The notes beneath the pieces are model-generated. The model was not told the origin of the DNA, did not search any database, and was given only the letters and a program-made list of their open reading frames with translations. DNA of 64,000 nucleotides from Chimaeribacter arupi. Lineage in GTDB: Bacteria > Pseudomonadota > Gammaproteobacteria > Enterobacterales > Enterobacteriaceae. Of this stretch, positions 1-8,856 are shown piece after piece. The DNA is taken from assembly GCF_002858805.1 (NCBI RefSeq), contig NZ_PJZI01000025.1:1-64000 (forward strand). Direction: 5' to 3'. Made by a program: the position numbers and the translations under genes. The first letter of the stretch is position 1. Every line of letters begins with the position of its first letter.

Positions 1-1
1 G

Positions 2-31
2 TTCGGCATCGCTGACCATTTCAACCACTAA
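2..31 (+). CDS. 3' end of an unidentified gene (partial)
   Basis: An open frame entering from outside the window reads FGIADHFNH and stops at TAA (29-31). Nine residues are too few to identify a family. The several hundred bases downstream carry no convincing gene, which fits this being the end of a transcription unit. Confidence 0.35.
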   Translation, partial: FGIADHFNH

Positions 32-191
32 GCCTCAACCGAGCAGGGCGCGCCGGTGCGCTCGCCCTGCACCCGCGCACTTTCGGTGCCCCGGCTGAAT
101 CATTGCCCGCTCTCGCGGGTGGCCCTCATTTCGCCTCCGGGCTAATCGGGCCGCCGCAGACACGCTCCCAGCGTGGCTGCGACTCTCGCGG

Positions 192-520
192 GCGTCCTGC
201 CCGCTCACCCGGCCCTGCGGCTCCATTCGGCAATGATTTTTACGCCCCCACCAGACTGCGAATTCTTAAGTATGTAAGGAAAAAGTAGACGGCGTTTTTG
301 GCCGTCCTGCCCGCTCGGTTGGCCTGCGGCTCCATTCGGCAATGATTTTTACGCCCCCACTACTTCTGCAAACCAGCAAGTATGTGAGGAAATGGTAGGG
401 GTGGTTTTTGGGTATCCGCCCCGCTTACCCAGGCCTGCGGCTCCGTTCGGCAAGGGTTTTTATGCCCCAGCCTTTCTGCAAGTTCTTGGGTAGGTACGGA
501 AAAGCAGGCGGTGAATCGTT
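192..520. repeat. three degenerate tandem units of about 110 bp
   Basis: The element CCTGCGGCTCC(A/G)TTCGGCAA recurs at 214, 323 and 434, giving periods of 109 and 111 bp. Each copy is preceded by a CCGC/CCCGCT segment and followed by a (T/A)TTTTTA(C/T)GCCCC block and a short purine-rich tail (AAGTATGT(A/G)AGGAAA in units 1 and 2, more diverged in unit 3). The stretch 32-540 holds no credible coding sequence; short frames there only translate the repeats. Such units may be remnants of a small phage-type gene family or a repeated structured RNA; the function is unknown. Confidence 0.6.
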
Positions 521-542
521 GAGGGTTGTCGTGAAGAAGGCG

Positions 543-581
543 AAAAAAAGCCGGGACGTTGATACGCCCCGGCTTTTTATG
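543..581. terminator. rho-independent terminator, likely bidirectional
   Basis: AAAAAGCCGGGACG and CGCCCCGGCTTTTT form a GC-rich stem with one mismatch, flanked by A and T runs. It lies just beyond the stop of the leftward chemoreceptor gene (601) and also faces transcription coming from the left. Confidence 0.75.
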
Positions 582-600
582 CGGCCTGGTTTTATAACGC

Positions 601-2586
601 TTAAAGGTCGCGGGTTTTGAAGGTGCTGACGTGGGCGGTCAGGCCGAGGGCCTGCTGCTCCAGGGCGGCGGTGGTGGCGGTGGCTTGCTGTACCAGCGCG
701 CTGTTCTGCTGGGTGACACCCTCCATCTCGTGCACCGCCTGGGTCACCTGGCTGATGCCGCGTGCCTGCTCGTCCGAGGCGGTGACAATCTCCGCCATAA
801 TGGCGTTGACTGCCATCACGGCCTGCGTCATCTCGGCCATCGTCTTGCCGGTGGCGTTCACCAACGATACCCCCTTGCCGACACGGGCACCGGACTCCGC
901 CAGCAATGCGCTGATCTCGTGGGCGGCGTCGGCGCTGCGCTGCGCCAGATTCCGCACTTCCCCGGCAACCACCGCGAAACCACGGCCCTGCTCACCGGCG
1001 CGGGCGGCTTCCACCGCCGCGTTCAACGCGAGAATATTGGTCTGGAACGCGATGCCGTTAATCAGCGTGGTGATCTCGTTGATGCGCCGCGCGCTGTCGT
1101 CAATCTCACCCATAATCGCGACCACCTCACCCACCAGATGCTCACCGCGCCCGGCTATCTGCGCGGCATTGCCGGTCAGTGCGGTGGCGCTGTGCGCGTT
1201 CTCGGCGTTCTGCTGCACCGTGGCGGTCAACTGCTCCATACTGGCCGCCGTCTGCTCCAGCGCGGCAGCCTGCTGCTCCGTGCGGGCCGCCAGCTCCACA
1301 TTCCCGGCAGCGATCTGCGTGGCCTCGCTGCTCACTGCCTCACTGGTGGCACGGATCTGCCCGACCAGCGTCGACAGCTGACGCTGCATGGTCGACAGCG
1401 CATAAAACAGACTGTGCGTGTCCTGCGCGCTCACCGTCACCGGCAAACGTAAATCCCCTGCGGCGACGGCGAGCGCAATCTCGGCCGCCTCGCGCGGTTC
1501 CCCGCCCAGCGGGCGCGCCACCTTAAAGGTAAACACCGCACCCAGCACGCCGGTCACAATCACAATACTCAGCAACATCAGCCACAACGCCTGAGTACGC
1601 TGCCGATCGGCCGCCGCCATCACCACATCCAGCGGCGCGACAATCTGCAACATCCACGGCGTGCCGCTGTTCCCCACCGGGATCGGCAACACAATACTGA
1701 TGGCGCGCGTCTTCAGCACGCTGTCTTCCACTTCCGCCTGCCACGGCTTCCCGGCGCGGATATGCTCCAACAGCCCCGCTTCGGTCACACTCCCGCCACG
1801 CAGCGCCGCGTCCGGATGCGCCACCACTTTCCCCTCTGCCGAATAGAGCGCTGCATAACCGGTGCCCTGGAACGGCACAATCCCGGCAATCATCTTTTGC
1901 AAGGTAACCAGCGAGAAATCCGCCGTGACCGACCCGAGGAATTTCCCCTCTTTCATGATCGGCACGGCAATCGACGTCAGCAGTACCGGCACGCCGTTAT
2001 ACGGGTAACTGTAAGGCTCCAGAATCACGTCTGTGCGGCGCTCACGCGGCAACAGATAGTAATTGCCGCTGCCGGGGGTCTCGTAGTCCGTTAAGTTGTG
2101 CAGCGCCGGGTTGCCCTGCGCATCGCGATCGCTGTAGCGCACAAACCGCCCGGCGGCATCCTGCCCCGGCTGCCCGGCCAGCGCCCGGTCTTTGCCGTCA
2201 AAGGCGTCCGGCTCCCAGCCCATCGACATCGACAGAAAATCGGGATGGTTACCGAGCGTATTCTGTAACAGGGTATCCGCCAGGTGGCGATCGGCCGCGC
2301 CGCCCTGTTGCAGGCTTTGCAGGTTGACGCCCAGCGAGCGCGCGGCAATCAGCGCCGCATCCAGCCGTTGCTGGGTCGCCAACGCCTGCGTGGCTGCTGT
2401 CTGGGTCAGGTAGTGGATAGAAAGGGCTTTTTGTTGCTTGCCGGATTGGTAACTCAGCAGGCCCAGCGTGGTGACAAAGCCCAGCGTGATCACGCCAAGC
2501 CCCGCCAGCAGCATCACACTGCGGGTAGAGAGGCCGCGGTGCGCAGTGCCCGGCGGCTTTTTACGAAATAAGGATGACAAAAACAT
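601..2586 (-). CDS. methyl-accepting chemotaxis protein with a Cache-type sensor
   Basis: Inner-membrane chemoreceptor of 661 aa. In order: an N-terminal membrane helix (about 24-46), a periplasmic region of about 270 residues typical of double-Cache sensors, a second helix (about 335-355), a HAMP segment, and a cytoplasmic signalling domain with the conserved hairpin tip ([20 protein letters not shown]). The C-terminus ends TFKTRDL, without the NWETF-like pentapeptide that tethers CheR/CheB, so adaptation would depend on other receptors. The start is supported by AGGGGAA six bases upstream. A sigma-28 promoter lies about 80 bp upstream, placing it in the flagellar regulon as a stand-alone gene. 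The ligand cannot be predicted. Confidence 0.93.
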   Translation of the reverse strand: MFLSSLFRKKPPGTAHRGLSTRSVMLLAGLGVITLGFVTTLGLLSYQSGKQQKALSIHYLTQTAATQALATQQRLDAALIAARSLGVNLQSLQQGGAADRHLADTLLQNTLGNHPDFLSMSMGWEPDAFDGKDRALAGQPGQDAAGRFVRYSDRDAQGNPALHNLTDYETPGSGNYYLLPRERRTDVILEPYSYPYNGVPVLLTSIAVPIMKEGKFLGSVTADFSLVTLQKMIAGIVPFQGTGYAALYSAEGKVVAHPDAALRGGSVTEAGLLEHIRAGKPWQAEVEDSVLKTRAISIVLPIPVGNSGTPWMLQIVAPLDVVMAAADRQRTQALWLMLLSIVIVTGVLGAVFTFKVARPLGGEPREAAEIALAVAAGDLRLPVTVSAQDTHSLFYALSTMQRQLSTLVGQIRATSEAVSSEATQIAAGNVELAARTEQQAAALEQTAASMEQLTATVQQNAENAHSATALTGNAAQIAGRGEHLVGEVVAIMGEIDDSARRINEITTLINGIAFQTNILALNAAVEAARAGEQGRGFAVVAGEVRNLAQRSADAAHEISALLAESGARVGKGVSLVNATGKTMAEMTQAVMAVNAIMAEIVTASDEQARGISQVTQAVHEMEGVTQQNSALVQQATATTAALEQQALGLTAHVSTFKTRDL

Positions 2587-2672
2587 GGGGTTCCCCTGGC
2601 GAAGTCAGTCACAGTGTCAGCGGCACTCCCTGCTCGGGTGGTTCACCTGTTTCCCGCCAGGCATCGGGAACG

Positions 2673-2699
2673 TTATCGGCACCCGGCGGCGAAACCTTA
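2673..2699 (-). promoter_or_regulatory. sigma-28 (FliA) promoter of the chemoreceptor
   Basis: On the minus strand TAAGGTTT is followed by exactly 11 bases and GCCGATAA. The consensus for FliA is TAAAGTTT-N11-GCCGATAA, so the -10 is perfect and the -35 has one mismatch. The predicted start site is about 80 bases before the ATG at 2586. Confidence 0.8.
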
Positions 2700-2762
2700 G
2701 CCACTTGCCGCAGGCAAATTTCCGGTTTGCCCGCCCGGCGCACCGGGATCGGGTTCGCCTGA

Positions 2763-2783
2763 TTCATTCATTTTGTGAATGAA
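2763..2783. promoter_or_regulatory. 8-bp inverted repeat, possible operator
   Basis: TTCATTCA, a 5-base spacer and TGAATGAA form a perfect palindrome about 85 bp before the GNAT gene and on the far side of the chemoreceptor promoter. It looks like a binding site for a dimeric repressor; the regulator is unknown and a simple hairpin is also possible. Confidence 0.35.
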
Positions 2784-2867
2784 CGGTTAAAACGATTCAG
2801 CAAGCGGATTGATTTGTGTCGTTAAATTACGCAGGATGGAGGTCTTTTATACATCGAAGGAATGAGA

Positions 2868-3383
2868 ATGTTGACGATCAGAACGGCCGGGGTCGCGGAT
2901 GCGGCCACCCTGCAACAAGTGGCGCGTGAATCCTACCTGCACCATTTTGCCCACCTGTGGCAGGTGGCAGCGGAGATGGAGGAGTTTCTGGCCGACGAGT
3001 ACAACCGTGACACGCTGGAGGCCGAACTCGCCAACCCGGAGATTTTGTGGCTGCTGGCCGAGTCCGCCGGGCAACCGATCGGCTTTGCCAAGGTGTGCTG
3101 GAACCGCCCGCGCCCTGACAACAACGAGCCGGGCGCGCTGCTGCAAAAACTCTACCTGATGCCGGAACAGACCGGCCAGGGCTATGGCCGGCAACTGTGG
3201 GAGCAGGTGCTGGCGGCCGCCAGGCAACAGGGCCAGAAAAGCCTGTGGCTGACGGTGTTGCAGAACAACCCGCGGGCGCGCACCTTCTACCTGCGGCACG
3301 GGATGGAAAGCATCCAGACCCTGCCCTTCTCCAGCGTCAGCCAGCGCAGCCTGATGGATCTGCTGGTGATGCCGCTCCCATAA
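2868..3383 (+). CDS. GNAT family N-acetyltransferase
   Basis: Cytosolic acetyl-CoA-dependent acetyltransferase of 171 aa. The central block LLQKLYLMPEQTGQGYGRQL holds the Q-x-x-G-x-G/A acetyl-CoA pyrophosphate loop of the GNAT fold, followed by a helix and the NPRARTFYLRHGM segment typical of motif B. The ATG at 2868 is preferred over the one at 2862 because GAAGGA (2856-2861) is properly spaced only for the second. The substrate is not predictable; relatives act on small amines, peptides or protein N-termini. It is apparently monocistronic. Confidence 0.85.
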   Translation: MLTIRTAGVADAATLQQVARESYLHHFAHLWQVAAEMEEFLADEYNRDTLEAELANPEILWLLAESAGQPIGFAKVCWNRPRPDNNEPGALLQKLYLMPEQTGQGYGRQLWEQVLAAARQQGQKSLWLTVLQNNPRARTFYLRHGMESIQTLPFSSVSQRSLMDLLVMPLP

Positions 3384-3539
3384 GGGGGCGGTTGGCCGGT
3401 TAATTGCCCCGTTTGACGTCACCGATCGGTGATCTTTTCTTTACTGTCCCGTGTGTTTTTAGCAGCACGGGTTTAACATTTCTGCGATAAATCACGTACA
3501 CTCCCTGCGCCGGTTACCGCATGGCGTGGTAACCCTGTG

Positions 3540-3998
3540 ATGGGATCTGCTGTGTTTCTGACGCTCCGCCCCTCTGCCCGGCACCGTACCACGGCGGCCT
3601 GGCTGGGGATAGTCGCTCTGCTGCTGCTGTTTGTTGCCCCGGTGATCTCCACCTCACTGGCAGACACGCACGCCCGGACGACGGCGATGCCCGGCATGAT
3701 GATGGCGATGGACTCTCCCTCAATGGGCCATGAGGCAATGGGCCATGAGGCGATGGATCATGGCGCGATGGCGGCGGGTGAGATGCCGATGTCGCACCCC
3801 GCGGGGATGATGCCCGATCAGGCCGCCTGTGGTTACTGCGTATTGCTGGCCCATGCGCCGCTGCTGGAGATAGCGCTGCCGTTGCTGGCCTGGTTTACCC
3901 TGCTGGCGGCCCGTGTGCCGCCGCCCCGGCTGCGGTTACGCCTGCCCCCGCCCCCGCCGGTCTGCCGCCCGCGTACCCGCGCGCCCCCTTTCTGCTGA
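3540..3998 (+). CDS. DUF2946-like Met/His-rich membrane protein
   Basis: Protein of 152 aa with an N-terminal hydrophobic segment, a periplasm-like stretch very rich in Met and His (MPGMMMAMD, repeated GHEAM), a CGYC motif and a second hydrophobic segment, ending in a Pro/Arg-rich tail. This is the usual plan of DUF2946 proteins, which are often next to copper or iron transport genes. The metal-ligand residues suggest copper binding (inference). A GTG directly before the ATG (3537) is an alternative start; no strong ribosome-binding site is visible for either. The next gene encodes a PepSY protein, 89 bp downstream and probably in the same operon. Confidence 0.65.
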   Translation: MGSAVFLTLRPSARHRTTAAWLGIVALLLLFVAPVISTSLADTHARTTAMPGMMMAMDSPSMGHEAMGHEAMDHGAMAAGEMPMSHPAGMMPDQAACGYCVLLAHAPLLEIALPLLAWFTLLAARVPPPRLRLRLPPPPPVCRPRTRAPPFC

Positions 3999-4087
3999 TA
4001 AGCCCCTGACGCCCCGGCGTCTGTTGTCCGTTGCCGCTGCCCTGCCGGGCGGTGGCGCGTGTCGTTTGCCTTATCACGGAGTTCACC

Positions 4088-5503
4088 ATGTCGGTTGAAT
4101 CTTTGCCGCAGGCGCGTACGCCTGCGCACACCCTCTCTGCCCGCGCGGCGCTGCTGGCGCTGCTGAAGCGGCTGCATTTCGCCATTGGCCTGTTCGTCGG
4201 CCCGTTTATCTTTGTCGCTGCCCTCACCGGCACGCTGTATGTGCTGACGCCGCAACTCGAAAATGCGCTGTATGCGCAGCAACTCTTTACCGATGCCACC
4301 GGCCCGGTGCAGCCGCTGTCGCGCCAGGTTGCCGCGGCCCAGGCGGCGGCAGGGCATGGTGCGCGGATCATCGCCGTGCGCCCTGCGCCTTCCCCCGGCC
4401 AGACCACCCGCGTGATGTTTGCGGCCGCCGGGCTGGGGCCGTCGGAGAGCCGGGCGCTGTTTATTGACCCACACACGCTGGCGCTACGCGGCGAGCTGAC
4501 CGCCTACGGCACCAGCGGCATCCTGCCGTTGCGCACCACGCTGGACTACCTGCACCGCAACCTGCTGTTGGGCGAGCCGGGGCGCGTTTACAGCGAGCTG
4601 GCCGCCTCCTGGCTGTGGGTGGCGGCGCTGGGCGGTCTGGCGCTCTGGCTGATGCAGCGCCCGCCGCGGCTGACGCGCCACGCCACGGAGAACGCCCGGC
4701 AACAGCAACGCACCCGCCGCCGCCATACCGTGACCGGGCTGACGCTGCTGCTGGGGCTGCTGTTCTTCTCCGCCACCGGCCTGACCTGGTCAAACTGGGC
4801 AGGCAGCAATATCGACCGGATGCGCAGCGCGCTGGACTGGATGACCCCGGCCGTGAACACCGAGCTGCACCGCAGCCAGGGTGAAAAAGAAGAGGCTGAC
4901 CCGCACGCGGAGCACCACGGCATGATGATGATGCCCGGCATGGTGATGCCGCCCGCCCCGGCGCAGGCCGCCGCCACGTTTGACGGCGTGCTGGCGGCGG
5001 CGCGGCAGGCCGGGATTGCCGCTGACCGGCTGGAGATCCGTCCGGCGAAAATCGCCGGCCGGGCCTGGACGGTGAATGAGATCAATCCCCGCTGGCCGAC
5101 GCGCGTCGATTCCGCGGCCATCGACCCGCACGGCTACCGGGTGGTGGATGTGGTGCGCTTTGCCGATTTCCCGCTGGTGGCGAAACTGACGCGCTGGGGA
5201 ATTGACGCACATATGGGCGTGCTGTTCGGGCTGCCGAACCAACTGGTGCTGGCGGCGTTCGGGCTGGGGCTGTGCCTGATGATCCTCTGGGGTTACCGGA
5301 TGTGGTGGCTGCGGCGGCCCGCGGCCCCCGCGCAGCACCCGGCGCAGACACTCTCTGCCGCCTGGGCCGGGTTGCCGTGGCTGCCGCGCCTCGCGGTGGT
5401 GCTGGTGGCCGCCGGGCTGGCGCTCGCCTTGCCGGTGATGGGCGTCAGCCTGCTGCTGTTTTTGAGTGTGGATGTGTGGCGCTGGCGGCGCAGTCAGGCC
5501 TGA
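4088..5503 (+). CDS. PepSY-associated transmembrane protein (metal-linked)
   Basis: Inner-membrane protein of 471 aa with an N-terminal helix after a conserved LHFAIGLFVGPF motif, a second helix near the middle (LLLGLLFFSATGLTW) and two or more helices near the C-terminus, the arrangement of the PepSY-TM family associated with siderophore, iron and copper uptake. A Met/His insertion (HAEHHGMMMMPGMVM, about residue 280) mirrors the Met/His richness of the gene before it and suggests a shared metal, most likely copper. ACGGAG before the ATG at 4088 supports this start. It converges with the SDR gene, whose stop lies 6 bp away. Confidence 0.8.
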   Translation: MSVESLPQARTPAHTLSARAALLALLKRLHFAIGLFVGPFIFVAALTGTLYVLTPQLENALYAQQLFTDATGPVQPLSRQVAAAQAAAGHGARIIAVRPAPSPGQTTRVMFAAAGLGPSESRALFIDPHTLALRGELTAYGTSGILPLRTTLDYLHRNLLLGEPGRVYSELAASWLWVAALGGLALWLMQRPPRLTRHATENARQQQRTRRRHTVTGLTLLLGLLFFSATGLTWSNWAGSNIDRMRSALDWMTPAVNTELHRSQGEKEEADPHAEHHGMMMMPGMVMPPAPAQAAATFDGVLAAARQAGIAADRLEIRPAKIAGRAWTVNEINPRWPTRVDSAAIDPHGYRVVDVVRFADFPLVAKLTRWGIDAHMGVLFGLPNQLVLAAFGLGLCLMILWGYRMWWLRRPAAPAQHPAQTLSAAWAGLPWLPRLAVVLVAAGLALALPVMGVSLLLFLSVDVWRWRRSQA

Positions 5504-5509
5504 TGAACG

Positions 5510-6253
5510 TCAGATAATGCCGCCGTTCGCGCGCAGCGTCTGGCCGTTGATCCAGCCGCCATCCGGCCCGGCCAGGAATGCCACGGTGGCGGCGATGTCC
5601 TGCGGCTCGCCGAGGCGCTCCAGCGGCGGCATCTTGGCCAGCCGCTCCACCTGTTCCGGGGTTTTGCCGTCGAGGAACAGATCGGTGGCGGTCGGGCCGG
5701 GCGCGACGGCGTTTACCGTGATGTTGCGGCCGCGCAGTTCCCGCGCCAGCACCGCCGTCAGCGCTTCCACCCCGGCTTTGGTGGCGGTGTAGACGCTGTA
5801 ACCGGGGTGCAGCAGCCCGACCAGGCTGGAGGAAAGGTTGATGATGCGGCCGCCGTCGCGCAGGCGCGTTGCCGCCTCACGCAGGGTGTTGAAGCTGCCT
5901 TTCAGGTTGATGGCGATAAGCCGGTCAAAGGTGGCGTCATCGATCTCCGCCAGCGGCGCAATGGCCATGACCCCGGCGTTATTGACCAGCACGTCCACCC
6001 CGCCAAAGTCGGCGTCGGCCCGGTCAAACAAGGCGGCCACGGCGGCAGCATCACTGACATCCGCTTTTACCGCGATCGCCCGGCCACCGCGCAGGGTGAT
6101 TTTTTCCACCAGCGCATTGGCCGGCAGGGCCTGGCTGGCGTAGTTCACCACTACCGCAAACCCCTCTTTGCTCAGCCGTTCCGCCACGGCCGCCCCGATG
6201 CCGCGTGAGGCCCCGGTCACGATCGCGACTTTCTGGTTTTCATTGCTCATCAT
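5510..6253 (-). CDS. short-chain dehydrogenase/reductase (SDR)
   Basis: Classical SDR of 247 aa: TGASRGIG nucleotide-binding loop near residue 14, NNAG, the catalytic Ser in INLSSS, and the YTATK (Tyr-x-x-x-Lys) pair around residue 158. It would oxidise or reduce an alcohol/carbonyl with NAD(P)(H). A basic residue after the second beta strand is not obvious, so cofactor preference is open. GGGGGA lies just before the two tandem ATGs. It resembles the general 3-oxoacyl reductase/glucose dehydrogenase-like group; the physiological substrate is unknown. No partner gene shares its direction. Confidence 0.85.
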   Translation of the reverse strand: MMSNENQKVAIVTGASRGIGAAVAERLSKEGFAVVVNYASQALPANALVEKITLRGGRAIAVKADVSDAAAVAALFDRADADFGGVDVLVNNAGVMAIAPLAEIDDATFDRLIAINLKGSFNTLREAATRLRDGGRIINLSSSLVGLLHPGYSVYTATKAGVEALTAVLARELRGRNITVNAVAPGPTATDLFLDGKTPEQVERLAKMPPLERLGEPQDIAATVAFLAGPDGGWINGQTLRANGGII

Positions 6254-6396
6254 CTTATCCCCCGGTTGAGGTCATCTGTTGCGCACGGTGTCGGCGCAAA
6301 GCGTGGCCTGCCCACCCGGCCGGGTGCGGCAGCCCTGGGAATAGCTATAGCAACCCACCGCCGCCCCGGCAATGAAAAAGGCCGCCGGTGAAGACG

Positions 6397-6424
6397 GAAA
6401 AAAGAGGCCGCCCGGAGGCGGCCT
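6397..6424 (-). terminator. terminator of the YjbE-like gene
   Basis: Minus strand: GGCCGCC-TCC-GGGCGGCC followed by TCTTTTTT, a canonical intrinsic terminator about 50 bp after the small exported protein's stop codon. Confidence 0.8.
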
Positions 6425-6474
6425 GTAAAACAAGCAAAGGGGAGTTACAGGTAAAGCGCAAAACAAGCAACAGG

Positions 6475-6717
6475 TTAGCGGGTGGTCTGGGTGGTGGTCG
6501 AGGTGCTGGTGGCAGTGGAGCCGTTGCCGTCTGAGCCGCCATTTTCCAGCAGCAGCGCCACGGCGGTAATCGCGGCAATGCTGCCGACACCGATGGCATC
6601 AGACTGCCCCTTGCTCAGCGAGGTCGCGCTGCTGCCTGCGGTTTGTGCCGCAGCCGCGCCGCCGGAGATCGCCAGGGCGGTGATAAGCCCGGCCACTTTC
6701 ATCATAGTTGCGTTCAT
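6475..6717 (-). CDS. small exported YjbE-like protein
   Basis: Protein of 80 aa with a signal peptide (to about residue 24), then a low-complexity Ser/Gly/Ala part and a Thr/Ser tail (STATSTSTTTQTTR). The layout, including SSATSLSKGQ and the GGSDGNGS-T-rich end, closely resembles E. coli YjbE, first gene of the yjbEFGH exopolysaccharide operon. Here it is alone: a terminator follows and no yjbFGH genes are nearby. AGGAGAA upstream supports the start. The role is probably envelope or matrix related; the assignment rests on composition and length, so it is moderate. Confidence 0.55.
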   Translation of the reverse strand: MNATMMKVAGLITALAISGGAAAAQTAGSSATSLSKGQSDAIGVGSIAAITAVALLLENGGSDGNGSTATSTSTTTQTTR

Positions 6718-7397
6718 TTTCTTATTCTCCTGATGACTTGCTGTGAGAGTCCTGACATACCGGCGGGCCGCCCGGTTGCCGCCGCAGGTTTACGCTGTTT
6801 TTTTATCGCGTATTTATCCCGCTGCCGCCGGACGCGGCCCGATATTACCGGGGGATTCCTTGCCAATTAATCAAGCCCGGCGAATTAAAACGCTAGAGGT
6901 TTGGCTTTTAAAAAACAAATAACATCAGCGCCGGTAAAGTTTTTAAGAATAGCCTTAATATAAAATGAATTTTTTTAGTTTTTCCGGTGTTTATCACAAG
7001 GTGAAATGATCATGAAATCGGCGTGAAAATCCTTTAAAAACAAACAAATACCATTAGGAATGCAATTAAGAATCTCAGGCAACAACGCCAGCCGCCACAC
7101 CGGCTAAAATAATCACATTATTTTCACTTCTGTTATTTATCTGCCGGGTTTTATTTTTAGCGGGGTATTTATTTCTCATTTCTTCCGGTGATTTTATTTC
7201 TTTGGGTGTGGCGCGGGGTTTTCATCAATAAATAAAGGTGTGTGCTGGGCGGGCGGGCGTTAAAAAAGCGGGCGGCGGGCTGGATAATTCCCGGCGGGGA
7301 TTAATAAGCGGCCATCATCGCGCTCAGGCGGTCGGGGACACCCAGCAGGAGTGAAGATTGATTTCAGCCGGCGTAAAAGGTATAACAACCTCACTTT
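6718..7397. other. AT-rich intergenic region without a recognisable gene
   Basis: About 680 bp between the divergent YjbE-like gene and mmuP. The left part should hold the promoter of the YjbE-like gene. From about 6880 to 7215 the DNA is much more AT-rich than its surroundings, with runs of A and T, but no open frame with a good ribosome-binding site. It could be a regulatory region or a decayed insertion. Confidence 0.5.
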
Positions 7398-7421
7398 AGA
7401 AGTTTAGACGTCTATACGGAT
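7398..7421 (+). promoter_or_regulatory. MetJ operator (three tandem met boxes) before mmuP
   Basis: Three adjoining 8-bp boxes AGAAGTTT / AGACGTCT / ATACGGAT; the middle one is the exact MetJ consensus AGACGTCT and the others match it partially. The array ends 4 bases before the mmuP ATG, so bound MetJ would cover the ribosome-binding region and any start site nearby. Confidence 0.85.
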
Positions 7422-7425
7422 AAGA

Positions 7426-8856
7426 ATGAGCAGCCAACCCTCCTCCACTTCCGGCCAAGAAGGCCAGTTCAAGCGCACCATGAAAGCCCGCCATCTGGTG
7501 ATGCTCTCGCTTGGCGGCGTGATCGGCACCGGGTTGTTTTTCAACACCGGGTACATCATCTCCACCACCGGCGCCCTGGGGACGCTGCTGGCCTACCTGA
7601 TTGGTGCGCTGGTGGTCTACCTGGTGATGCTGAGCCTGGGTGAGCTGTCGGTGGCGATGCCGGAAACCGGCGCGTTCCACCTCTATGCCGCCCGTTACCT
7701 CAGCCCGGCCACCGGTTACACCGTGGCCTGGCTCTACTGGCTGACCTGGACGGTGGCGCTCGGCTCCAGCCTGACTGCCGCCGGGTTCTGTATGCAGTAC
7801 TGGTTCCCGACGGTGCCGGTGTGGATCTGGTGTCTGCTGTTTTGCGTCATCATCTTTGGGCTGAACGTCATCACCACCAAAGTGTTTGCCGAGGGGGAGT
7901 TCTGGTTTTCGCTGATCAAAGTGGTGACCATCCTGGCGTTCATTATCCTCGGGGCCGGGGCGATGGTCGGGCTGGTGCCGATGCGTGACGGCACGCCCGC
8001 GCCGTTCCTCAGTAACCTGACGGCCGGGGGCTGGTTCCCGCATGGCGGCCTGCCAATCCTGATGACGATGGTGGCGGTGAACTTTGCCTTCTCCGGCACT
8101 GAGCTTATCGGCATCGCCGCCGGTGAAACGGCGCAGCCGGAGAAAGTGGTGCCGATGGCCATCCGTACCACGGTGGCGCGGCTGGTGATCTTCTTTATCG
8201 GGTCGGTGCTGGTGCTGGCGGCGCTGATCCCGATGGACCAGGCAGGGATTGTGAAAAGCCCGTTCGTGGCGGTGTTTGAGAAGATCGGCATTCCTTATGC
8301 GGCCGACATGTTTAACTTCGTTATCCTGACGGCCATTCTGTCTGCGGCCAACTCCGGGCTGTACGCCTCCGGGCGGATGCTCTGGTCACTGGCGAATGAG
8401 CGCACGCTGCCGGGCGCCTTTGCCAAAGTGAACCGGCGCGGCATCCCGATGAACGCGCTGCTGGTCAGCATGGTCGGCGGGCTGCTGGCGCTGCTCTCCA
8501 GTGTGGTCGCGCCGGACACGGTGTTCGTGGCGCTCTCCGCCATTTCCGGCTTTGCGGTGGTGGCGGTGTGGCTGAGCATCTGCGCGTCACATTATGTGTT
8601 CCGCCGCCGCTGGCTGGCCGCGGGCAATGCGGCCGCCGCCCTGCCCTACCGCGCGCCCTGGTACCCGGTGACGCCGATCCTCGGTTTCGTGCTCTGCCTG
8701 CTGGCCTGCGTCGGGCTGGCGTTCGACCCGTCGCAACGGATTGCCCTATACTGTGGCCTGCCGTTCGTTGCGCTCTGCTATGTTGCCTATTATGTGACCC
8801 AACGACGGGCGAAAACCTTAACTGCCGCTGTATCAGGAGAACACCATGCCGGCTGA
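7426..8856 (+). CDS. mmuP: S-methylmethionine permease
   Basis: Inner-membrane amino-acid permease of the APC superfamily, 476 aa and about 12 helices, importing S-methylmethionine. The N-terminus ([30 protein letters not shown]) carries the helix-1 GVIGTGLF motif and is close to E. coli MmuP throughout. The start at 7426 keeps the E. coli-like N-terminus but has only a weak ribosome-binding site because the MetJ operator occupies that position. The next gene, mmuM, overlaps by 11 bases, so transport and use of the substrate are coupled. Repression by MetJ when methionine is plentiful is the expected control. Confidence 0.95.
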   Translation: MSSQPSSTSGQEGQFKRTMKARHLVMLSLGGVIGTGLFFNTGYIISTTGALGTLLAYLIGALVVYLVMLSLGELSVAMPETGAFHLYAARYLSPATGYTVAWLYWLTWTVALGSSLTAAGFCMQYWFPTVPVWIWCLLFCVIIFGLNVITTKVFAEGEFWFSLIKVVTILAFIILGAGAMVGLVPMRDGTPAPFLSNLTAGGWFPHGGLPILMTMVAVNFAFSGTELIGIAAGETAQPEKVVPMAIRTTVARLVIFFIGSVLVLAALIPMDQAGIVKSPFVAVFEKIGIPYAADMFNFVILTAILSAANSGLYASGRMLWSLANERTLPGAFAKVNRRGIPMNALLVSMVGGLLALLSSVVAPDTVFVALSAISGFAVVAVWLSICASHYVFRRRWLAAGNAAAALPYRAPWYPVTPILGFVLCLLACVGLAFDPSQRIALYCGLPFVALCYVAYYVTQRRAKTLTAAVSGEHHAG

